Source: Dallia pectoralis (lineage: Eukaryota > Chordata > Actinopteri > Esociformes > Umbridae). Taken from it: 64,000 bases of DNA. The stretch is taken from positions 2,684,804-2,748,803 of the forward strand of contig CM055748.1 in the NCBI GenBank assembly GCA_029465975.1, written 5' to 3'. Both the position numbers and the translations under genes were made by a program. Numbering within the stretch: the first letter of the stretch is position 1; every line of letters begins with the position of its first letter. The notes beneath the pieces are model-generated. The model did not search any database. It had not been told where the DNA came from and saw only the letters and a list, made by a program, of their open reading frames with translations. Of the stretch, positions 55,409 through 64,000 are shown piece after piece.

Positions 55409-58400
55409 TACTCTTGTGAAGCCGGTTGTCAAAAATCCCTCAAAATGCTTCATTTGCCTCCATTTTTAATTTGATGCCTACAGTCGTCATTATTACCAAC
55501 AGTGCTGACTCTACGTCCATGTCTGAAAGCCTCACAACAAAGTTGTCTGTTATTACTTCCTATTTCCTATTACTACGTAGCTTGCTGTTGGTTAATAGCG
55601 AACTATGCATATATGGTGCGCTGCATTTGCATATGCAAACATGCAGATAATAAGAACCAATCACAGGAACTAGCAGCATGAGACTCGTGTCCAGACTACT
55701 ATGCTATTTACCGTTAACTAAACAGGCTCTGTTGTTGCTGAATCAGAGCACCAGTCTGGGCAGCTGGTGTGGAGTTACATTCTGGCCACCAGCTGCAGTG
55801 TGCTGCGGTCTGGCACGGTATATTGCCGGCGGCACAGACATCCTCCCGCCTCAGTCACTCATGCCTCAGAGTTTCCCTGAAGGGTGGCGTTTGCCCGCTC
55901 CTGGTGTATCTGACACGCCACCGGTGACAGGGCTCAGTGGTGAGGATTAGAAGACGTTCCTTATTTCACGTAAATGTAATACGTTTATGAGACCACCTTA
56001 TACGGAAGCATTATACATGAATACAACTCCCTTTTTCCTCACACACACAAACACACACACACACCCTGTTGTTAAGAGCTCGTAACTAATAAACGTCATA
56101 TTAAGGCGACTAGGCTTAATCCAACACTAATCACCATCCAACCACTTTTGACTGGAAGCACACATGTGCTTTTAGATCAATGCAACTTGACCATGTGCAA
56201 AAGAGATATAAGAGAACAGAGAACATTGTGAAAAGAGTAGTTCAATGGTTTCAAAATAAAGGTCCCAAGGCCCAACCTGAGGCAACAAAGCTGCAGTAAA
56301 GATCCATAGCTGGTATTAAACGCCTTTAGACATCAGGCTTCACACCTCCACCCCTAGTACTTTGTCCATCTATAAATATCAGCCAGTCAGCCAGTTGGCT
56401 TATTACTTTATTCTTGCCCATGCATCGGAATTACAGCCAATCATTCTTTTCACTTGCATCACACCGAGCCAGGGAGCGAGTGAGAACGAGAGTAGAAATA
56501 AAAACAGCATTAGGGGAGTTACAGAAACGAGAGAAGCGTTGGAGGAGAGGGGCTCTTTGAAGACTTACACTCTAATCCTGCCTGCTGAACCATCAGCCCT
56601 TCTTCAGCTTTCATTCCACCGGTCTAAGCCAGCTACTCCTGCTGGAGACTTAGCATGAGGTCAACGCACACACAGCGGAGAGAAACAGAACTGGGTTCGT
56701 ACTATTCGTACTAGTACAGCGGTGAGTGTGTACTTCAATTGAAGTACACTATTTATTTGTCGTATTTAACCGTCGTATGTTTTGCAAATGCACTTCACAT
56801 CTGTTAACACGAGCGTAATATTGTTGGCCCTCTAAAACAATGGCTTTTGGATTGACTCTAGCAGTTAAACAAATGCTTTTGTTAACAGTAACAAATGGTA
56901 ATGAATGCATTCGTTATCATAATGTGTTTTATTCCCGGTCCCTCACAGGAACCAACGCTACAACACTGGCTTTGCACGGGCCACTGCTGTAACGGCTACG
57001 CCACAGGGGGACCAATCTGGTGTTTATTCGGACCTGGAGCTTTGTAAAAAAATCACTAATGCAACCATTTTGATTGCTAACCTTCTGGTGAGCTGAACAG
57101 ATGCAGATAGCAGCTGGAAATACACCACCTGATGAGAAACATTTCGTGCAGCGTTGTGTGTTCTGGTCTTTGTCCAAACACCTAATTGCTCCGCATCATT
57201 GATGCTCCGTTAAAAAGATTTTCATCCACCCCTCCGATCAAATGAAAATCAGGACGGTGTACCCTGAACCTTTTTATGCCGGTATCATACAGGCATCTAT
57301 AATGACTTCTATAACGTTCATCCATAAAATTGTAGCAGAAATGAAAAAAGCATTCCGGCTATCTGTCAGCGGCGTGTCGTGCTAATAGCATTTCCCGTTT
57401 CGCCCGCTTCCCATGGAGCCTTATCGGGTCTCTCAGAACATTGACATTGGGAGAGAAAACAGGGGCCATCCTGGGTCAAGTAGAATCTCTGATTCGCTCG
57501 AGCCGGGTTGGTGGATGTTGAAAGAGAGAGGTAATTAGGGTAGTTTGAATTTGTTTGAAGACGATAGAGAGGGGGTGGATGGAGGAAGAAAGAGAGGGAG
57601 GGAGGCACATGAAAGCACCCCGCTGTGTGCTGAACACGGCTCGATTTCTCTCCCAGCACGTCAGGTGTTCAAACAGACTGACAAACCCATGAATGCCCGT
57701 CTGGGACAACGTGCAGGATTCAGGCATACCCGTGAATACTTGTGAGGTAGTTAGCCTCTATTAGTGCACTGTCCTGTGTGGAACCGTAGAGCTTTTTTCA
57801 AGTAATTTTACAGTGGGGGGACACTGTGTTCTCGTCTGCCTGGTTGACAGGCTGGCCGTGTTTTTCTTTTCTACCACAGCGGCGAATATACATTTCTCTT
57901 TTGAGGACTTCAAAGCCACTGGAGTTTGAAAGCTTTAGTGCCCCCGTAGGAAAAGTGGCTCAATGGACAGCAGCTACAGCAACTGCCAATTAGGAGCTGC
58001 ATTAGATCCGAGAAGAGAAAGAGTTTACACAAAGAGGAACCCTCACTGAGGAACCCTCACTGAGGAGAAAGGACTGCTGTGTTTTATGATGAATACTAAA
58101 ACATTTTATGCCATTGGACTCGGCAGTTAGTGTCTTTGCCTGGTTGACAACAGTGTTTGAAGGACAAATGCTACTTTTATTCTTTTCTCATGAGCTAAAT
58201 AACTGCAATTATGTACTAGCTGCGATTTAACTGAAATTGTAGAACTAGCAAACTATCAACATCTCATAATGCCAACAAATGCAATCGGGAGAATTGAGAT
58301 CTAGACAATGTTCAGCAGTTTCATGTAAATGTTGTATACAACTTTTACATAGTCTGAAAGTTTGGTAAGTTGAACATCCTGTGGACTAACTTGCATGTTG

Positions 58401-58974
58401 GAAGTGGTTTGGTCTGTTTAGCCCCTTATAGTGTGAGATCAATTTGGGAATCTAGAGGGCATTCTGTCATCTGTTAAATTAAAGGTTCTCTCATCCCTCT
58501 CTGCTCCTCCACCAGCCCCTTAACTCAATGTGTCGCTCTGAGCCAGTCCACAATCGGAGAGCAGCGCTATCGAAGTTAACGCAAAAGTAATCTTCTGTGC
58601 ACCATAGCCCGGGGACAAGATTACCGCCTAACACGTTAATGAAGTCATTTTTTATGCTAGTCCAAACCCCCCACCCCCGCCAACCATTATTCACATCTCA
58701 GTTTTATTTCTGCATTCTTCTTTGCACACCTGTGCGTGAGGTCTTTGTTATTGTTGTGTAGAGTGTCGATTTACTGGTTGCAGTGCATCGTTGACTGAAC
58801 CTAACATAATCACGTACATACATAGGTGTTTGTTTGGAACAGCTAAAACTCAGTTTGTAGGCTAAATATGTACCTAGATAGTTATGCTAAAGCTAGCTAC
58901 AATGCCACAACTGACTGTTATTTGATTTAAATAAAAAGATGGTTTGGAAAACCTTTTGGAAGTTAACTATTCGT
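55409..58974. other. Non-coding stretch
   Basis: No gene recognised. A short CA-rich patch lies at 56041-56064, and a GGAGG-rich patch at 57569-57603. Confidence 0.4.
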
Positions 58975-60145
58975 TACTTCTTTTATTTTTTATTTAACCT
59001 TACTTTAACCAGGTGGGCCGATTGAGAACAAATTCTCATTTACAACGGCGACCTGGCCAAGATAAGGCGAAAAAATGTGCAGGACAACATATAGTTACAC
59101 AGAATACACAAACACAGGAGTGCAAATAGCAGTGGGACACAGTAAGGAATACAGCTTCAAGATTAAACAGGATGAGGTTTATGAAATACAGTAGAGCAGC
59201 ATAGATACAGTGATAATATATATATATATAAAAAATAAAATAAAAAATAAATACAATGAGAATCTTAACACGGAAAGTAAAAGTAAAAATTAAGTGTGCC
59301 TAGCAGGTATATAGAATAAAGTGTCTCTAGCAGGTTGGTCGATAGAGTGCATGGGAGTAAAGGAAATGAGGTTATGGGAAAGATCAATTGGGCATTATCT
59401 GAGCACAAAGAGTGGTTCAACAGTGTACACAGATATGACAGCAGTACAGGTGCAAATAGGGCATGGCAAAGTGAGAAGGGGGTTGTGGGCCGTTAGCAGG
59501 TACAGAGATCTGACAGGTGCTCAGACAGGAGCCGTTTGAAGGCAGCTGGTGAGGTAAGGGTTTCGAGTTTTAGGGATTTTTGTAAATCGTTCCAGTCATT
59601 GGCAGCTGCGAACTGGAAGGATTGGCGGCCGAATGTTGTGTAGGCTTTCGGGGTCACTAAAGCAATATACCTACTTGAGCGTAGACTGCGGGTGGGTAGC
59701 GCAATGGTAACTAGACAACTTAAGTACAGTAGGACTTTGCCAAGCAGAGACTTGTAAATAAGTTGGTACCAATGCGTTAAACGCCGAGTAGTTAGTGACG
59801 GCCAGCCGACTAATGCATAAAGCTTGCAGTGGTGGGTGATGTAAGGGGCATTTGTAACAAAACGTATGACGCTATGTTAGATCACGTCCAGTTTTTTGAG
59901 AGTTTGAGGCTGTTCTATAGATGACATCGCCAAAGTCGAACATTGGGATGATAGTCATTTTCGCCAAGGCAAGTTTGGCAGCCTGAGTGAAGGAAGCCCT
60001 GTTGCGGAAGAGGAAGCCGATTCTGGATTTAATTTTAGATTTCAGTTTATTAATGTGCGGTTGGAAGGAGAGAGAGCTGTCTAGCAACACACCTAGGTAT
60101 TTATATGTATCAACATATTCAAGTTCAGCTCCGGATATGACAGGA
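58975..60145 (-). mobile_element. L2-like LINE, 3' part (RT C-terminus and 3' UTR)
   Basis: On the minus strand, 60090-59930 encodes LLDSSLSFQPHINKLKSKI and SRIGFLFRNRASFTQAAKL, then MTIIPMFDFGDVIYRTASN, the C-terminal RT region of an L2/CR1-type non-LTR retrotransposon common in salmonid-like genomes. Degenerate coding sequence continues to about 59515 (FAAANDWNDLQKSLK). The rest down to 58975 is a 3' UTR that ends in the known edge AACCTTACTTTAACCAGGTG when read on +. The AT-rich 59215-59255 lies inside. The 5' part is missing. Confidence 0.85.
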
Positions 60146-63100
60146 CAGAGGCACAGACTTCACTTGGGAACCGGGGACGACACAAAACAAATAATAGCAA
60201 ACAATGACAGTCCAGAAACACTAGGACAGGAACAACTTAAATTGGGATATAACGAGGAAAACAGGGTACAGGGGACAAGACTAAACATGGTACAGGTGAA
60301 ATGAAAGAACATGGACATAAAACAAACCGAACAAGTGGTTTTCCTTATTCATTAGTGACACTGGATGAGTTTTGGTGTTGTTTCAGTCACATACCTGCAT
60401 TTCTACAAGCTGCCAAAATGTTTCGTCTTTTTAAAAGAGAACAACTCGGTGTAGATGATACTTCCTGCTTTTGCCCAGTCTCTCCACATTCCCTCAGCAG
60501 GTTTTCTGAATGTTAGGCTGGTAGACTGAGCTGGGGAATGGTAGTACCATAGAATTTTATACAAGAGATGTATACAAGCGATATCCGGATGAAATGTGGG
60601 AACGGAGGTTTAACTGCAGCCGTCTACTGACAATATTCTGTTGATTGAAGGACATTTTTACTAATTTAATTCGGACAGTTTGATCAAACCAACATTTTAG
60701 TTGTCAAAATGAATCCATGTAGCATGGAAACAGTGCAGATATATCTGAAACTGCAAGTACAAAACATAACAGATCTTATGGGTTTTAAAGTAGCCAATTG
60801 GATACTATTAGAGTACTTGGTTTTCTCCCACTAGATTGAATGGCAAATATAGTGTGAAACCCACCCCCATAAATCACAGGACACCAGTCATATATGTCAA
60901 TAACCAGATCACCATATTGGTTTCACTCTCCTTGGGCTTCTAATCACTCTCTCCCACGTCTGAATGACCTCTGAACTTGTGAGACCAGGGCGTCGATGAG
61001 GGTCTTGCATTGCTTCTCCCTGTATTGGATTTCCCACCTCCATAAGTGTTGCTGCTTGCTATTGACGTTTCCAATAAATTCGCAGTGGAACCATGTCGTT
61101 GACGGGGTTAGGGTTAGGGATGAGATGTACCCGTGAGATCTACCCGTGATCTGGTCCTTATGTATATTGGGTAGTTGAGCTGAGGTTGACTTGGCGATGG
61201 GTCCAAGGCCATCCAATTCTCTCCCTCCAGGCTGGGCCCGTGAACGCTTCAATTCCCTCCTCACTACACACAAGTACTTGAACAATGCTAAGTTGCTAGA
61301 AGCTTTCCTCACATCAGGTCCTGAAAGACGATTGGTTAATAATACTAAAGACCCGTCTCCATGAGCCTATTTGCATAATCATTTCCATAGCGTTTTAATT
61401 TATTCTGGCCTGTACTGTCAGCTAATTCAAGGATCTGGAATTCAAGGATCTGACCAATAACATGACCACTTTCCAGATTTTCATGAGCATCATTTTGTAG
61501 CCTCTATATATTTCTTAAACTGTTCTTGGTAGGTTTTGAAGCAATTTACACTAATTGGGAATCTTAGGTGAACAGCGCCAATTGGTAGAACACGGAGGCT
61601 GTTGAAAAAACGGTACACGTCCTTTATTCGTTTGTGGAATTCGTTATTATTTAATTTCCTGATTGAGTGCATCACCCATCGAATTCCGGTCTTTCTGTTC
61701 ACAGTGGAAAACCCCGGGCGACTCCTTTGAACGAGTAAAGTCACGAACGGGGCGCCTTCTCAAATGTGCAAGTCAGTCACACAACTCGTCTTTCTTATAC
61801 TTTTGGGATTTCTTTCTTTTGCAGTGCGAACACGCCATCGATACTATTCACTCACTTGGTTCTTCCGTTGACAATTTAACCACCATCAGATCCCAAGTTA
61901 ACAGTCGTGCACTCACTCAAAAACGAGACAATCACGAGGTAACTTTAAGTACTCCTCGAAGACAGACTAAGTGATGAATCGCTGCAATGTGTGTTCATGG
62001 TCATATTGCCTTACCAATTAGTCATGATCTATTGTCGTTAGATGCTTTTTTAATGACCCTGTTGGGCGGGAAACGATAGGCCTCATACCATTTGTTCTCC
62101 TAATCATGTGTTTATCACCATCTCTCGTCCCGCGGGGCCAGAGTGGGCGGGAGCTGTTTCAAATTTGCTCGGCTTTCCGTTCTCCTCGTCTTCCACTCCA
62201 CGCCACAGGAGAGCATTGACATGCAGTGGACTGCTATGGTAACCACGACCGACGGATTTTGTGACTGTAACAGGTCGCATTATATCCCGTCAGGCTGACT
62301 ATGTCGTAATCTCTCACGGACAAATCCTGTGTGTAAAACACGACGTGTCAAACCGTTCCCGAGAACTAGATTCACCACAGGTAGGTTGGTCAGGTTTGTT
62401 AGAGTGCTGGCGTCTGTTGGATATAAAGTCTTAGTCTCTCCGCGGTAATTTCTGACATTATTTTAAATGTTCCACAGGACACCGCAGTCATGTTGGTGCC
62501 TAAATGTTGATGGATGACTAGTCATTGTGAGTGGGTGCTAATGACTGGGTTGTTTTTAATTACATTACTGAATTGGGTTAAACGAAGTAGGAAACCACTT
62601 CATCATCGTTACGATGTCAGAGAGAGGGCAATGTGCAAATTAGCCAGTAAAGGTTTGTCAAAAATAGGTAGCAATGATGAACTGTGCTTAATCCTCAATC
62701 TTAGCTAGCTAAGTAAGCCAGTGCTGTATTTTACGATTTTCATCATACTTTTTTCATCATGACTTGTTTTGGTGCATCTGATTCAAACATTGGAAATGAT
62801 ATGTGATAAAGTTAGTACTAATATCATCCAGACGTATACATGTTCTGCTATTCATCTGGTAGACAGTACGTTTTTAGGAGTGCCGTGCAGAAAGAATAAA
62901 TCCACCCGCGCATTTCACACTAGAAAGATAATATGAAATGTCCCAATATCATAACTCTAGCTCATTCTTGACTCAGCCAACCTTCAAAAGTTTCTGCAAA
63001 CTTTCTTTCAAACCTCCCGTTGGAAACAACAGCTTCTGCTCTAGCTTAGGAAAGTTACTAAAATCTCAGAATTTGCTGCATCTAAATCACATTTGGTGCC

Positions 63101-64000
63101 CATTTTAATTCTAATAACTCGAAAACCTCCTCATCAGCAGCAAGTGCCAACGCATTGAAAAGTACCCCATCAGTCCTAGAACAAATGTTCCGAAACATCA
63201 CAGCAGGTACAGCCGATGATTTCCACGAGGAACTTGTTCTGAGGGCTAAGTGTTGTAACATCGAACTGCTCCGTTCACTTTTAATTGTTTCATTGTAAGG
63301 TTAATTGGCCCGTATTGGATTCGGGGAATCCAATTAGCTTTGCTGTTATTCTGTCTCCATCCGCCCATTGATCCCTTCTGTGCTGATCAAGGTTTAAAAT
63401 GTTGTTACACGGTAGGTCAGGAAATTAACAATTGTTTCAGTTGATTGACATAAACATTATGTTATTAACGTGTAATAACCATGTACAATCTTAATCGACT
63501 ATCGCACGCGGATTCTTCCTCACGTGCTCGCGCTCATTGACCTATGACCTCTAGATAAACGTTGACACGTTCAAATCTGTCGCCAGTTTTCCTGGGGCTG
63601 ACCCGGAGAGAGAGGAAGAGAAACGGTAAAGCTGTAGGCTCCCTGAACCACGGAAACCCAGCTCCCCGCCTCCCTCTCGGACGCCTCCTGCTGCTCTCCC
63701 CCATAGAAGACACGGGCCTCCTCCTGGAACAGAAGACAGCGGGAAGGAAACAGCTGGAGGAGGGATACCAGGAAGTGGATAGACAAGCTCCTCGTGTCTC
63801 CGCTGTGGGTCGTCCATTCCCGCACTACACTCGTACATCAGCAGGCTTTCCCGGCTGTCATACCAGACGACGTGGACTCACATGCTGTAGTCCTGTTCTA
63901 CAGAGACTAGTGTTCTAGTAGCGAGTTTTTCCTAGCCGCTGTGTATCAACTTGGTGGTGTGCGCTCTGTAGGGTTTCAGGCCGGGTGGTTGTAGTAAGCA
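60146..64000. other. Right end, no confirmed gene
   Basis: 60146-60310 (ACACAAAACAAATAATAGCA and so on) may be another dispersed repeat. Two short TTAGGG units lie at 61107-61118. Open minus-strand frames at 60944-61312 (122 codons) and 61490-61744 (84 codons, basic) have no domain I recognise. 62130-62350 is CpG-richer than its surroundings and could be a promoter, and 63540-63920 is GC-richer. None is supported well enough to call a gene. Confidence 0.35.

Noticed and set aside
63551..63918. Overlapping frames of 84-118 codons on both strands in GC-rich DNA
   Set aside because: No recognisable domain or convincing splice context. Frames on both strands are open because of base composition.

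Overview
The window is nuclear DNA of a ray-finned fish. One vertebrate gene with spliced exons lies at the left end. It is followed by about 54 kb of non-coding DNA full of dinucleotide microsatellites, minisatellites and decayed fish transposons (Tc1-like, hAT-like and L2-type LINE copies). Several of these repeats resemble families I know from salmonid and pike genomes, so a protacanthopterygian (salmon/pike-type) fish is plausible. The species cannot be fixed from the sequence alone.

The gene is apbb1 (Fe65, amyloid-beta precursor protein-binding family B member 1), on the + strand. A non-coding first exon ends at 1041, downstream of two tandem CRE-like sites. The coding region runs from 1877 to 7507 in 13 constitutive exons whose phases all join, giving a predicted 678-residue protein with an acidic N-terminus, a WW domain and two PTB domains. 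The most interesting detail in the gene is a 6-base microexon at 5254-5259. It would add Arg-Glu inside PTB1, at the place of the neuronal Fe65 microexon of mammals, and it has UGC-rich sequence upstream.

From about 8 kb to the end I find no convincing protein-coding gene. Nearly every long open frame there lies in a tandem array whose period is a multiple of three (12, 18 or 36 bp) or in a CA/TG/CT run. The main arrays are a 34-bp unit (8151-8660), a C-rich 20/21-bp unit (15.1-16.5 kb), a 36-bp unit (16.8-17.5 kb), two 12-bp arrays (28.8-29.2 and 29.6-30.1 kb), an 18-bp mosaic (37.6-38.6 kb) and a 13-to-26-bp array (43.1-43.7 kb).

Mobile DNA includes two Tc1-like transposase ends (30.6 and 33.9 kb), and a third (50.7-51.4 kb) split by a 522-bp non-autonomous element with terminal inverted repeats of about 100 bp. 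It also includes two head-to-head Tc1 N-terminal fragments (55.0-55.4 kb), two L2-like LINE fragments (21.7-22.1 and 59.0-60.1 kb) and a hAT-like end (14.7 kb). Several repeat-free, homeobox-motif-rich stretches, such as 20.94-21.08 and 42.0-42.35 kb, look like conserved non-coding elements. This would make the region a gene desert with possible distal enhancers, but that is an inference without alignment support.
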